Source: Levyella massiliensis (GTDB lineage Bacteria > Bacillota > Clostridia > Tissierellales > Peptoniphilaceae). Taken from it: DNA of 64,000 bases. The position numbers and the translations under genes are program-made. The notes below the pieces were generated by a model, which saw only the letters and a list, made by a program, of their open reading frames with translations, searched no databases and was not told the DNA's origin. The stretch covers positions 124,001 to 188,000 of the forward strand of contig NZ_HG529490.1 of the NCBI RefSeq assembly GCF_000308275.2, written 5' to 3'. Each line of letters starts with the position of its first letter. The first letter of the stretch is position 1. This document shows, piece after piece, positions 24,747 through 33,481 of the stretch.

Positions 24747-27374
24747 TTAGTTTTTCTTTGCTTCCACAACCGCCTGTGCCGCCGCTAAGCGAGCGATGGG
24801 CACGCGGTACGGTGAGCAGGATACATAATCCAGACCGACACCATCCAAGAACTTCACCGTTGCCGGATCGCCGCCGTGTTCGCCGCAGATACCCAAGTGC
24901 AGATCCGGGTTTGCTGCGCGGCCGTTCTTCACCGCCATCTTGACGAGTTGACCGACGCCCTTCTGATCCAAGGAGACGAACGGATCACGCTCGAAGATCT
25001 TCTTTTCGCTGTATTCCGGCAGGAAGGAACCAGCGTCATCACGGGAGAAGCCGAAGCTCATCTGCGTTAAATCGTTGGTACCGAAGGAGAAGAACTGTGC
25101 GGTTTCGGCAATTTCACCAGCCAAGAGAGCGGCACGCGGGGTTTCAATCATGGTGCCGACGAGGTAGTCAAGCTTGCGTCCCTGCTCTTCAAAGACCTTC
25201 TCCACTTCGTCGCGTACGACTTTTTCGACATAACGGTACTCTTTATCGTCTACGGTAAGCGGAATCATGATTTCGGGAACGATGCCCTTCACGCCGTCAT
25301 CCGTAGCGCGCAGCGCCGCCTGCATGATGGCGCGAGCGAGAGAGGCGTAGATGGACGGCCAAGTGATGGCTAAGCGCAGACCGCGGTGACCGAGCATCGG
25401 GTTGGCTTCTGCCAAGGCATTCACACGCGCTTTGACTTCGTCCAGAGAGATGTTCATCATGTCTGCAACAACTTGCTGTTCGGCATCCGTGTGCGGCACG
25501 AATTCATGCAGCGGCGGATCGAGCAGACGCACCGTCATCGGACGATCGCCGACGATCTTGTACATCTGATAGAAATCTTCTTCCAGCATCGGACGAATTT
25601 CATCCAGCGCCTTCTGGCGGGTTTCGTCGTCATTGGAGAGGATCATTTCACGCACAACATTGATACGGTCGCCTTCAAAGAACATATGCTCAGTACGGCA
25701 GAGACCGATGCCTTCCGCACCGAACTCAATCGCTTGTTTGGCATCGCGCGGCGTATCGGCGTTGGTGCGCACCTTGAGACGTTTGATCTCGTTGACCCAA
25801 CCCATGAATTCACCGAAATCGCCGGTAAGTGCCGGCGCTTCAGTCGGCAGTTCGCCTTCATAAACGGCACCGGTGGAGCCATCGAGCGACAACGTATCTT
25901 TTGTCGTGAAGACCTTGCCGTTGATGGTGAGTGTCTGGGCATCATAGTCGATGCGAAGATCATGAGCACCGGAAACGCAGCACTTACCCATACCGCGAGC
26001 AACAACGGCTGCATGGGAGGTCATGCCGCCACGAGCGGTGACAATACCCTGTGCCGAAACCATACCGCGGAGATCTTCCGGTGAAGTTTCGTTACGGACA
26101 AGAAGGACGGATTCACCGTTTTGCGTGCGCTTTTCCGCGTCCTCCGCATTAAAGGAAATTTTGCCGGAAGCAGCGCCCGGAGAAGCTGCAAGGCCCTTGG
26201 TCAGCATGGTCGCATTTTTCAGAGACTCTGCTGTGAAGGTGGGATGCAGCAGTTGATCCAGAGACTTGGGATCGACGCGCGTAATCGCAGTTTCCTTGTC
26301 GATTTTTCCTTCATGAACCAGGTCAACCGCAACTTTCAAGGCAGCCTGTGCGGTGCGCTTGCCGTTACGGGTCTGCAGCAGGAAGAGCTGTTCATCCTGG
26401 ATGGTGAATTCCATATCCTGCATATCAGCATAGTGATCTTCCAGAAGGTGTGCCGTCTTCACGAATTCTTCATAGACTTGCGGCATTTCTTCTTCCAGAT
26501 GAGCGATGGTGGACGGAGTACGGATACCGGCCACGACGTCTTCACCCTGCGCGTTGATGAGGTATTCGCCGAAGATTGCATTTTCGCCGGTAGCCGGGTT
26601 ACGCGTAAAGGCAACACCCGTACCGGAGGTATCGGACATATTACCGAAGACCATCTGCTGCACGTTAACGGCGGTGCCCAGATCGTCGGAAATTTCATTC
26701 ATCTTGCGGTACAGAATGGCGCGTTCATTGTTCCAGCTTTCGAAAACGGCTGTAATGGCTTTTTCAAGCTGTTTACGCGGATCCTGCGGGAATTCTTCGC
26801 CGGTCAGTTCCTTATACAGAACCTTGTACTCTTCGGCGATTTCCTTTAACTGTTCCGCACTGAGTTGATAGTCCTGTTCTACGTTTGCTTTTTCTTTTTC
26901 TTTTTCCAAAATCGCTTCAAACTTGTTTCGATCCAGACCGATGGCAACATCGGAGAACATGGTAATAAAGCGGCGATAGGAGTCATACGCCCAGTGCGGA
27001 TTGCCGGATTTTTCGGCAACGGCTTTGACGGAAACATCATTCAAACCGAGGTTTAGAATGGTATCCATCATGCCCGGCATAGAAATAGGGGCACCGGAGC
27101 GGACAGAAACGAGCAGGGGATCGGACTCGTCGCCAAATTTCTTTCCGGTGGTCTCTTCGAGATGCTTCATGTGCTCACGGATCTCTTCCTGCAATTCCGG
27201 CCAGAGTTTTTGCTCTTTTTGGAATTCAGTGCAGGCTTCCGTCGTGACGATAAAACCTTGCGGCACACGAATGCCCAAATTGGTCATCTCGGCAAGGTTC
27301 GCACCTTTTCCACCGAGAAGAAGGCGCTGGTCGCGATTGCCTTCCTTAAAGTCATAAACAAATTTCTTTCCCAT
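24747..27374 (-). CDS. ppdK: Pyruvate, phosphate dikinase
   Basis: Interconverts pyruvate + ATP + Pi with PEP + AMP + PPi; in anaerobes it often runs in the glycolytic or gluconeogenic direction depending on PPi. 875 residues, the normal PPDK length (longer than PEP synthase). ATP-grasp N-terminal domain starts KFVYDFKEGNRDQRLLLGGKGANLAEMT; the phosphohistidine is in GGMTSHAAVVARGMG; the PEP/pyruvate domain has GLCRTEHMFF and the catalytic Cys in GICGEHGGDP. I chose the ATG at 27374 (GAAAGGAGAACATC upstream); open frame before it is not conserved. The PPDK regulatory protein candidate lies at 52726-53580. Confidence 0.96.
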   Translation of the reverse strand: MGKKFVYDFKEGNRDQRLLLGGKGANLAEMTNLGIRVPQGFIVTTEACTEFQKEQKLWPELQEEIREHMKHLEETTGKKFGDESDPLLVSVRSGAPISMPGMMDTILNLGLNDVSVKAVAEKSGNPHWAYDSYRRFITMFSDVAIGLDRNKFEAILEKEKEKANVEQDYQLSAEQLKEIAEEYKVLYKELTGEEFPQDPRKQLEKAITAVFESWNNERAILYRKMNEISDDLGTAVNVQQMVFGNMSDTSGTGVAFTRNPATGENAIFGEYLINAQGEDVVAGIRTPSTIAHLEEEMPQVYEEFVKTAHLLEDHYADMQDMEFTIQDEQLFLLQTRNGKRTAQAALKVAVDLVHEGKIDKETAITRVDPKSLDQLLHPTFTAESLKNATMLTKGLAASPGAASGKISFNAEDAEKRTQNGESVLLVRNETSPEDLRGMVSAQGIVTARGGMTSHAAVVARGMGKCCVSGAHDLRIDYDAQTLTINGKVFTTKDTLSLDGSTGAVYEGELPTEAPALTGDFGEFMGWVNEIKRLKVRTNADTPRDAKQAIEFGAEGIGLCRTEHMFFEGDRINVVREMILSNDDETRQKALDEIRPMLEEDFYQMYKIVGDRPMTVRLLDPPLHEFVPHTDAEQQVVADMMNISLDEVKARVNALAEANPMLGHRGLRLAITWPSIYASLARAIMQAALRATDDGVKGIVPEIMIPLTVDDKEYRYVEKVVRDEVEKVFEEQGRKLDYLVGTMIETPRAALLAGEIAETAQFFSFGTNDLTQMSFGFSRDDAGSFLPEYSEKKIFERDPFVSLDQKGVGQLVKMAVKNGRAANPDLHLGICGEHGGDPATVKFLDGVGLDYVSCSPYRVPIARLAAAQAVVEAKKN

Positions 27375-27850
27375 CGTTAGATGTTCTCCTTTCTTCGGGT
27401 CAAGCCCGTGTTGCAGGATGCTACGGTATTGGGGCGGTGCCAATCGGCTTACCGATTGGAAGAGGCAGTGCACAACGCTCTCTGCCACACACCCTTCCAT
27501 CTATACCCTGCGGATCCTTTCCGTCATCAGCATTCCACAAATATTCTGCGCGACCGGTACTTTTCTATTTTCCGCGTGAAGAAAACCTTTGTACATGGCT
27601 TTTTAATAACGACAGAGCGACTTTTCAGTCACTCGGGAAAACAGGAAAATCTAAGTTACGCTCACCTAAAATCCTACCACAAAATCGACAAAAAATAAAC
27701 AATACGCAAAGGAGACGCCAAGACAAACGGACAGAAACCATTGATAGGAGACCAAGAAAAAGATAGTGAGAATTCCTATGGCGCGACGCAGAGGTTTCCA
27801 CGCCACGTGTTGAGTATGGTAAAATGAGAAAATGAACGAAGGAGGACGAA
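27375..27850. other. 476-bp divergent region between ppdK and the small membrane peptide
   Basis: Contains the ppdK leader on the minus strand and the promoter of the next operon on the plus strand. A perfect hairpin CCAATCGG-CTTA-CCGATTGG (27440-27459) lies about 65 bp upstream of the ppdK ATG. The part at 27620-27760 is A-rich and holds T-rich minus-strand sequence that could contain the ppdK promoter, but no clean -35/-10 pair was found. The plus-strand open frames here have no ribosome binding site and are not reported. Confidence 0.5.
27817..27825 (+). promoter_or_regulatory. Extended -10 promoter for the small peptide and valS
   Basis: TGGTAAAAT: the TG dinucleotide one base before TAAAAT (27820-27825) makes an extended -10 element. 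The -35 region is not consensus. It lies 25 bp before the ATG of the small membrane peptide. Confidence 0.55.
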
Positions 27851-28006
27851 ATGAAACCATCAAAAGCATCCGGAGAAAAGAAAAACAACAATGCGCAAGG
27901 CAGACACCAGGGTCGCGCCCTGTGGATCCGTGTTCTTGCCTTGATTCTGGCCGTGTCCATGGTATTGGGCATTTTAGTCGTTGGCGTGGGCTCGTTCGGT
28001 TTTTAA
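27851..28006 (+). CDS. Small single-pass membrane peptide (51 residues)
   Basis: A short gene, MKPSKASGEKKNNNAQGRHQ then one hydrophobic helix (residues about 24-48, LWIRVLALILAVSMVLGILV) and a stop. The optimal ribosome binding site GAAGGAGGACGAA precedes the ATG and an extended -10 promoter lies just upstream, so it is very probably translated. The basic, hydrophilic N-terminus and C-terminal helix suggest a membrane-inserted peptide with its N-terminus in the cytosol. It precedes valS by 27 bp and probably shares its transcript. Function unknown; comparable small membrane ORFs occur in many Firmicutes. Confidence 0.7.
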   Translation: MKPSKASGEKKNNNAQGRHQGRALWIRVLALILAVSMVLGILVVGVGSFGF

Positions 28007-28033
28007 CAGATCTTTGGCATCCAAGGAGGCAAG

Positions 28034-30688
28034 ATGAAAAATTTAGAGAAAACCTACGATCCGAAATCGTTTGAAGATCGTATTTATAAGTCGTGGGTGG
28101 AGGATGGCGATTTTAACGCCGACGTACATAGTAAAAAGCCGTCCTATTCGATCGTGATGCCGCCTCCCAACGTGACGGGACAACTGCATATGGGCCATGC
28201 CATGAATAACACGTTGCAGGACATTCTGATTCGCTGGAAGCGTATGTCCGGCTACGAGGCCTTGTGGGTACCGGGTATGGATCACGCGTCAATTTCAACT
28301 GAGAGCAAGGTTGTCCAGAAGCTGGAGAATGAGGGCAAGAAAAAGCAAGATATCGGTCGCGAGAAGTTCTTGGAAGAAGCCTGGGACTGGTCGCACAAAT
28401 ATGGCAATCGCATTCGGGAACAATTGAAAAAGTTGGGCGTTTCCTGCGACTGGTCTCGCGAACGTTTCACGTTGGACGAGGGTTTGTCCCATGCGGTGTA
28501 TGAAGTTTTTGCGGCTCTCTATAAAGAAGGCTATATTTATCGCGGCGATCGCATCGTGAACTGGTGTCCGAAGTGTGGCACGGCCATTTCCGACGCAGAA
28601 GTGGATCATGTAGACGATGCCGGACACTTATGGCATATTCGCTATCCCTATAAGGATGGCGACGGCTATTTAACCGTAGCCACAACGCGCCCTGAGACCA
28701 TGCTGGGCGACCTTGCGGTGGCCGTGAATCCGGAGGATGAGCGCTATCGCGATCTCGTGGGCAAAAAAGTGATTTTACCGCTGGTGGGCCGAGAAATTCC
28801 TATCATTGCCGATGATTACGTGGACATGGAATACGGCACAGGCTGCGTAAAAATCACGCCGAGCCATGATCCGAACGACTTTGCCGTGGGCGATCGGCAT
28901 CAATTGGGACAGTGCGTTGTGATCAATACGGACGCCACGATTGCAGAAGGCTACGCCCCGTACTCAGGACTGGATCGCTTCACGGCGCGTAAGCGCATGG
29001 TGGAGGATTTGGAAGAACAGGGACTCTTGGATCATGTGGAGGATCTGACGCATGCCGTCGGCCACTGCGAACGTTGCGGTACCGTGATTGAACCGTTGCT
29101 GTCCAAGCAATGGTTTGTCGCGATGAAAGAATATATTCAAGGGGCTAGAGATGCCCTGGATAACGGAGAACTGAAATTGGTTCCGCCCCGTTTCAGCGGC
29201 ATCTATAACAACTGGGTGGACAATATCCACGATTGGACGATTTCCCGGCAGCTTTGGTGGGGGCATCGCATTCCGGTGTATTACTGCGACGAGTGCGGCG
29301 AAATTGTCGTTGCAGAGCACGAGCCGGAAGCATGCCCGCAGTGCGGACACAAACACTTTACGCAGGATCCGGATACGTTGGACACCTGGTTCTCATCGGC
29401 GCTGTGGCCGTTTTCAACACTCGGCTGGCCGGAAAAAACAGCCGATTTGGAAAAATTCTTCCCGACGGATACCTTGGTGACCGGCTACGATATTATCTTT
29501 TTCTGGGTGATTCGTATGGTGTTCAGCGCCAAGCACTTCATGGGTAAATCCCCATTCTCACACGTGTATTTCAACGGCCTGGTTCGTGATGAATTGGGAC
29601 GCAAAATGTCCAAATCGCTAGGTAACGGCGTTGATCCGTTGGAAGTGATTGATCAATACGGCGCAGACGCCCTGCGCTATACGCTGGTAACGGGTAATAC
29701 GCCGGGCAATGATACGCGTTTCTCCGAAAAGCGAGTGGAGGCCAGCCGAAACTTTGCCAATAAGATCTGGAATGCGACGCGTTTCATTCTGATGAATGTG
29801 GACGACGAAGGAACGGAAGAACCGGATCCGACAAACCTGACGTTGGAAGATCGCTGGATTCTTTCTTCCTTAAATACGTTGGAAGAAACGGTCAATAATA
29901 ATCTGACACAGTTTGAAATCGGCATGGCAACACAGGCCATTTACGACTTCACCTGGTTCTCCTTCTGCGATTGGTATATCGAAATGGTGAAGGAACGTCT
30001 TTATGGCGATGACCGGGCCGCCAAAAAGCAGGCGATGAGCGTGCTGTTGCATGTCATCCGTGCGGTGGTGCGTCTGTTGCATCCCATCATGCCCTTTATT
30101 ACCGAAGAAATCTGGGCTGCGTTGCCGGGCACGGAAGGCAAGATCATTCACGCCGCCTATCCGACCGCAGACGACACGTATCGCTTCCCGGAAGAAGAAG
30201 CAGCGATCGATCGCGTCTTGCGCGCGATTACGGCCATTCGAAACGAACGTCAATCGCGCAATATTGCCCCCTCCAAGAAGGGAAAAGTACTCTTTTATGC
30301 TGCGGATGCCAAAACCCGAGCTATGCTGGAGGAGATGAAGAGTCGTATCATGACGTTGGCTTCGGCAAACGAGGTACAGATTCTGGATACGGATCCGCAG
30401 CTTGAGGATGCGGCCACCGTGGTGCAGGAGCAGATGAAGATTTATGTGCCGCTGGCCGGTCTCATCGATTACGATGAAGAGATTGCTAAACTGACGAAGG
30501 AGAAAGAACGTGTGGAAGGGGAGATAGCCCGTCTGCAGAAGAAGCTCTCCAATCAGGGCTTTGTTGACAAAGCGCCTGCGGCTGTGGTCGAAAAAGAACG
30601 CGAAAAATTGGCGGGATATGAAGGCATGCTGCCTGAATTAAAGCAAGCTTTATCGGATACGCTAGCCATGGCTGACAAGAATCATTGA
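28034..30688 (+). CDS. valS: Valine--tRNA ligase
   Basis: Class I synthetase with editing domain, 884 residues. HIGH motif in PPPNVTGQLHMGHA, the editing domain with TTRPETMLGDLAVAVNP and GTGCVKITPSHDPNDF, KMSKS in GRKMSKSLGNGVDP, anticodon-binding helices and a C-terminal coiled-coil arm (EEIAKLTKEKERVEGEIARL). Cysteine pairs (CPKCG, CERCG, CDECG with CPQCG) suggest bound zinc. ATG follows AAGGAGGCAAG. Normal length; no T-box motif is seen upstream. Confidence 0.97.
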   Translation: MKNLEKTYDPKSFEDRIYKSWVEDGDFNADVHSKKPSYSIVMPPPNVTGQLHMGHAMNNTLQDILIRWKRMSGYEALWVPGMDHASISTESKVVQKLENEGKKKQDIGREKFLEEAWDWSHKYGNRIREQLKKLGVSCDWSRERFTLDEGLSHAVYEVFAALYKEGYIYRGDRIVNWCPKCGTAISDAEVDHVDDAGHLWHIRYPYKDGDGYLTVATTRPETMLGDLAVAVNPEDERYRDLVGKKVILPLVGREIPIIADDYVDMEYGTGCVKITPSHDPNDFAVGDRHQLGQCVVINTDATIAEGYAPYSGLDRFTARKRMVEDLEEQGLLDHVEDLTHAVGHCERCGTVIEPLLSKQWFVAMKEYIQGARDALDNGELKLVPPRFSGIYNNWVDNIHDWTISRQLWWGHRIPVYYCDECGEIVVAEHEPEACPQCGHKHFTQDPDTLDTWFSSALWPFSTLGWPEKTADLEKFFPTDTLVTGYDIIFFWVIRMVFSAKHFMGKSPFSHVYFNGLVRDELGRKMSKSLGNGVDPLEVIDQYGADALRYTLVTGNTPGNDTRFSEKRVEASRNFANKIWNATRFILMNVDDEGTEEPDPTNLTLEDRWILSSLNTLEETVNNNLTQFEIGMATQAIYDFTWFSFCDWYIEMVKERLYGDDRAAKKQAMSVLLHVIRAVVRLLHPIMPFITEEIWAALPGTEGKIIHAAYPTADDTYRFPEEEAAIDRVLRAITAIRNERQSRNIAPSKKGKVLFYAADAKTRAMLEEMKSRIMTLASANEVQILDTDPQLEDAATVVQEQMKIYVPLAGLIDYDEEIAKLTKEKERVEGEIARLQKKLSNQGFVDKAPAAVVEKEREKLAGYEGMLPELKQALSDTLAMADKNH

Positions 30689-30713
30689 CAGACAATGGTT
30701 TTCATGTTAGTAT
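30685..30713 (+). promoter_or_regulatory. Sigma-A-type promoter of the cold-shock gene
   Basis: TTGACA at 30685-30690, overlapping the valS stop codon, then a 17-bp spacer and TAGTAT at 30708-30713. The predicted leader is about 45 bases, shorter than the long thermosensing leaders of enterobacterial csp genes. Confidence 0.75.
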
Positions 30714-30764
30714 TTTCGTTAGGTCATATTGATCTAAGTAAAAAACTTTGGAGGAAATTGTAAC

Positions 30765-30968
30765 ATGGTTAAAGGTACTGTTAAATGGTTTAGCGCAACG
30801 AAGGGCTATGGATTTATCTCTACGGAAGATGGTAATGATGTGTTTGTTCACTTCTCCGCCCTCCCGGATACTGGTGAATTCCGCACATTAGATGAAGGTC
30901 AGAGCGTCCAATTCGACATCGTCGACGGCGAAAAAGGACCGCAAGCAGCAAACGTTCAGAAATTATAA
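30765..30968 (+). CDS. Cold-shock protein, RNA chaperone
   Basis: A 67-residue CSD protein with the RNP1 motif KGYGFIS and RNP2 motif DVFVHFSAL, expected to bind single-stranded RNA and DNA and melt mRNA structure. The N-terminus [17 protein letters not shown] is canonical. Strong TTGGAGGAAATTG ribosome binding site, its own promoter and its own terminator make it monocistronic. Whether it is cold-induced or constitutive cannot be told from sequence. Confidence 0.95.
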   Translation: MVKGTVKWFSATKGYGFISTEDGNDVFVHFSALPDTGEFRTLDEGQSVQFDIVDGEKGPQAANVQKL

Positions 30969-31006
30969 TCGGCAACGATTCTTATAGATGGATGAAATGC
31001 TACAAA

Positions 31007-31038
31007 AGCCGGTGTCGTAAGACACCGACTTTTTTTTG
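31007..31038 (+). terminator. Intrinsic terminator after the cold-shock gene
   Basis: AGCCGGTGTC (31007-31016), loop GTAA, GACACCGACT (31021-31030), one mismatch, followed by a run of eight or more T residues. It ends about 25 bp upstream of hslO. Confidence 0.9.
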
Positions 31039-31060
31039 TCTCAGAAATCGGAAGGGACCT

Positions 31061-31966
31061 ATGAGAAATCAAGAGGGTAAAACAAGATTGGATGTGCTGT
31101 TACGTGCCATGGATGAAGCGGGCCATGTTCGTTTCTTCGTGGCCGACACCCGCAATATGGTGGAAGAGATGCGAAAAATTCATCATGCTTCCTTCACGGC
31201 AACAGCGGCGATGGGACGGCTGTTAACCATGATGACGTTGCTTTCTTTAAGCCTGGATAATGATGGCGATGCCCTGACCGTGAATATTAAGAGCGACGGC
31301 CCCGGTGGCTATTTGGTCGGCCTTAGCGATGTACCCGGGGAAGCTCGCGTTACCGCGCAAAACCCTGAAGCGGATTTGCCTTCGCGCACGACAGACGGTA
31401 AACTTGATGTGGGGCGTTGGGTGGGCAGGGACGGCACGCTGTCTTTTGTCCGCAGCTATGCGCTCAAGGAGCCCTTCTCGGGCATCACACCGCTCGTCAG
31501 CGGTGAAATCGCGGAAGATTTTGCCCAATACTTTTATCAATCGGAGCAAACCGCAAGCGTTGTATCGTTGGGGGTATTGGTAGCACCGGATGCCACCGTA
31601 CAGCAAGCAGGTGGCATTTTCCTGCAGCTCATGCCGGATTGTACCGATGAAGAGGTGGGTCGATTGGAAACGGCCGTTGGCCAAATGCCCTCCATCACAA
31701 AAATTCTGGACGAGGGATTGTCACCGGAAGAGCTGTTGCAACGGTATTTTGCTGATTTCCATCCGACAGTGACCGAACAGCATACCCCACACTACGCCTG
31801 CCACTGCAGTCGCGAAAAAATGCATCGCGCCTTGCTTTCTCTGGATGTCGGTTCACGGCGCACGTTGGCCGAAGAGAATCACGGCGCCGAAGTGGTGTGC
31901 GACTTCTGCCGTAAAACCTATCAGTTCAGTGGCGATGCGCTGAAAAAGCCAGGTGAAACATGGTAG
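31061..31966 (+). CDS. hslO: Redox-regulated chaperone Hsp33
   Basis: A 301-residue holdase activated by oxidation. The four zinc cysteines are C247 and C249 (CHC) and C280 and C283 (CDFC), the exact CxC...CxxC redox switch. The N-terminal core has HHASFTATAAMGRLLTMMTLLS. I chose the ATG at 31061 after GGAAGGGACCT; open frame further upstream would run through the csp terminator. The last codons overlap the start of the PrsA-like lipoprotein gene, hinting at joint expression of two protein-quality factors. Confidence 0.95.
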   Translation: MRNQEGKTRLDVLLRAMDEAGHVRFFVADTRNMVEEMRKIHHASFTATAAMGRLLTMMTLLSLSLDNDGDALTVNIKSDGPGGYLVGLSDVPGEARVTAQNPEADLPSRTTDGKLDVGRWVGRDGTLSFVRSYALKEPFSGITPLVSGEIAEDFAQYFYQSEQTASVVSLGVLVAPDATVQQAGGIFLQLMPDCTDEEVGRLETAVGQMPSITKILDEGLSPEELLQRYFADFHPTVTEQHTPHYACHCSREKMHRALLSLDVGSRRTLAEENHGAEVVCDFCRKTYQFSGDALKKPGETW

Positions 31967-32904
31967 CGGCGTACGTAAACCGCAGACTTCGTGGAGCAAC
32001 ATTAGGAATGTGCCTCGGGCTGGGGCTTTTATTTCTAAGTGCCTGCAGTGCCCCTGACGTTGTCGCCAGTCTTGACGGTAAAACCATCTTGACCACGGAG
32101 GGCTTGATCGAACAGGCGAAAGCCATGGATCTGTGCTTACATGAAGGCAAGGCAACCCTTGCCGATCAGACGGATCAAGACAAGAATCGCTTTTATAAAG
32201 ACGTCGCGCGTCAAATGATGACGGATGCGCTCATTGCTAAGGATGAGGCGCTTGTAACGAATAGCGATAAACTTTTTGCAGATGCGTGGAGTGAAGCAGT
32301 ACAGCGTTTCGGCGGTGAAAAGGGGCTGCTCGCGCAATTGCAGAACTATCACATCTCCAAAGAGTATTTTTCGGATTCGTTGCGCAGTGTCGCTCGTCAA
32401 AAAGCCCATCGCACGGCATTTCATACGGCTCATCCGGTGACAGAAGATGCTGTAAAAGCATACTTTGAGAAACATAAAAAGGAGAGCGCCCTTTTGACCT
32501 ATAGCCAGGTCACTGTGCCCACACGTTCGGAAGCCAAGGAAATAGTGCAAAAACTCAAGAATAGCCCGAAGGAAATTGCTGAATATGAGAGTGTGGTGAA
32601 CAACGACCTCTTTGAACAAACCACGTTTCATCGCTATACGGATATCGGCTATGACGATCCTGACGTGGTTGACACCGATATTTTCACGCAGCCGTTGGGC
32701 AGCGTGGCCTTTTATTACGATGCTTCGCGGGAAATTTATGCGGTGGTGTATCTGGAGGGCCGTAAAGATGCATACAAAGATGTGAAACAAGCGGTGCAAA
32801 ATAAGGTGCAGGAACAGCAATACCTGGAGTATTTGAACGCATTGGCCAAGAAATATGATTTGCGCTGTGATGTTAATTCCGTTCCACAGCAAACAAAACG
32901 ATGA
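31960..32904 (+). CDS. PrsA/SurA-like peptidylprolyl isomerase lipoprotein
   Basis: A 314-residue exported lipoprotein. The signal peptide ends with lipobox LSAC (residues about 26-29), after which the mature protein starts CSAPDVVASLDGK, as in PrsA foldases. A SurA-like N-terminal helical region (DQDKNRFYKDVARQMMTDALI, VTEDAVKAYFEKHKKESAL) is followed by a segment resembling a parvulin domain (LLTYSQVTVPTRSEAKEIVQKLK), though the parvulin motifs are weak, so it may act as chaperone without isomerase activity. Start overlaps hslO by seven bases. Proposed role: folding of secreted proteins outside the membrane. Confidence 0.7.
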   Translation: MVAAYVNRRLRGATLGMCLGLGLLFLSACSAPDVVASLDGKTILTTEGLIEQAKAMDLCLHEGKATLADQTDQDKNRFYKDVARQMMTDALIAKDEALVTNSDKLFADAWSEAVQRFGGEKGLLAQLQNYHISKEYFSDSLRSVARQKAHRTAFHTAHPVTEDAVKAYFEKHKKESALLTYSQVTVPTRSEAKEIVQKLKNSPKEIAEYESVVNNDLFEQTTFHRYTDIGYDDPDVVDTDIFTQPLGSVAFYYDASREIYAVVYLEGRKDAYKDVKQAVQNKVQEQQYLEYLNALAKKYDLRCDVNSVPQQTKR

Positions 32905-32951
32905 TTTTGCTTGCAGCATTGCCGAAAATGGCAAAAAATAGCGCTTTATGG

Positions 32952-32979
32952 TTGATTCACCGGGGAGTTTTGGTATAAT
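32952..32979 (+). promoter_or_regulatory. Promoter of the HU gene
   Basis: TTGATT at 32952-32957, 16-bp spacer, TATAAT at 32974-32979 with a TGG just before it (extended -10). Leader of about 35 bases to the ATG. Confidence 0.85.
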
Positions 32980-33022
32980 CTAACTACAGTGTTGAACTGG
33001 ACATGATTTTAGGGAGGATATT

Positions 33023-33301
33023 ATGAACAAATCTGAATTGATCGCTCAAATCGCAGAAAAAAGTAAATTGACCAAAGCAGAAGCTACCCGTGCTTTGGAT
33101 GCCTTCACATCGACAGTGGTAGAAGCTTTAGTAGACGGTGAAAAGATTCAGCTGGTTGGTTTCGGTACTTTTGAGACACGTCAGCGCAAGGCTCGTTCCG
33201 GTCGCAATCCTCGCAACCCGGAAGAAACCATCGATATTCCCGCATCGGTTGCTCCTGTTTTCAAGGCAGGTAAAAATCTTAAAGAAGCGGTCAATAAGTA
33301 A
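33023..33301 (+). CDS. hup: DNA-binding protein HU
   Basis: A 92-residue histone-like protein that bends and compacts DNA. Start MNKSELIAQIAEKSKLTKAEATRALDAF and the DNA-binding arm GFGTFETRQRKARSGRNPRNPEETIDIPA with the intercalating proline (RNPRNPEE) are canonical. Strong TAGGGAGGATATT ribosome binding site, own extended -10 promoter and own terminator. Confidence 0.97.
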   Translation: MNKSELIAQIAEKSKLTKAEATRALDAFTSTVVEALVDGEKIQLVGFGTFETRQRKARSGRNPRNPEETIDIPASVAPVFKAGKNLKEAVNK

Positions 33302-33313
33302 TAGTTTTCTGAG

Positions 33314-33344
33314 AAGGCGCATGCTGCGGCATGCGCTTTTTTTT
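33314..33344 (+). terminator. Intrinsic terminator after the HU gene
   Basis: GCGCATGC (33317-33324), loop TGCG, GCATGCGC (33329-33336), then eight T residues. Twelve bases after the HU stop. Confidence 0.95.
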
Positions 33345-33481
33345 CGCAACGAAGAACGATCGCCATCGGAATCGGGTATAAAACTCTCGTAAGAGTCGAG
33401 TCGTCTTGCTGACGAACGCTCGCCATGGCGAACATCGGTATGACGCCAGGAGAATAAGGCGAAACACGAAGGAGGATACGG

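Noticed and set aside
25386-26084. Plus-strand open frames opposite ppdK
   Set aside because: ppdK is complete with all motifs; the opposite frames have no ribosome binding sites and low-complexity composition caused by codon structure.
27381-27698. Plus-strand open frame in the ppdK upstream region
   Set aside because: No ribosome binding site, atypical composition, and no recognisable domain.
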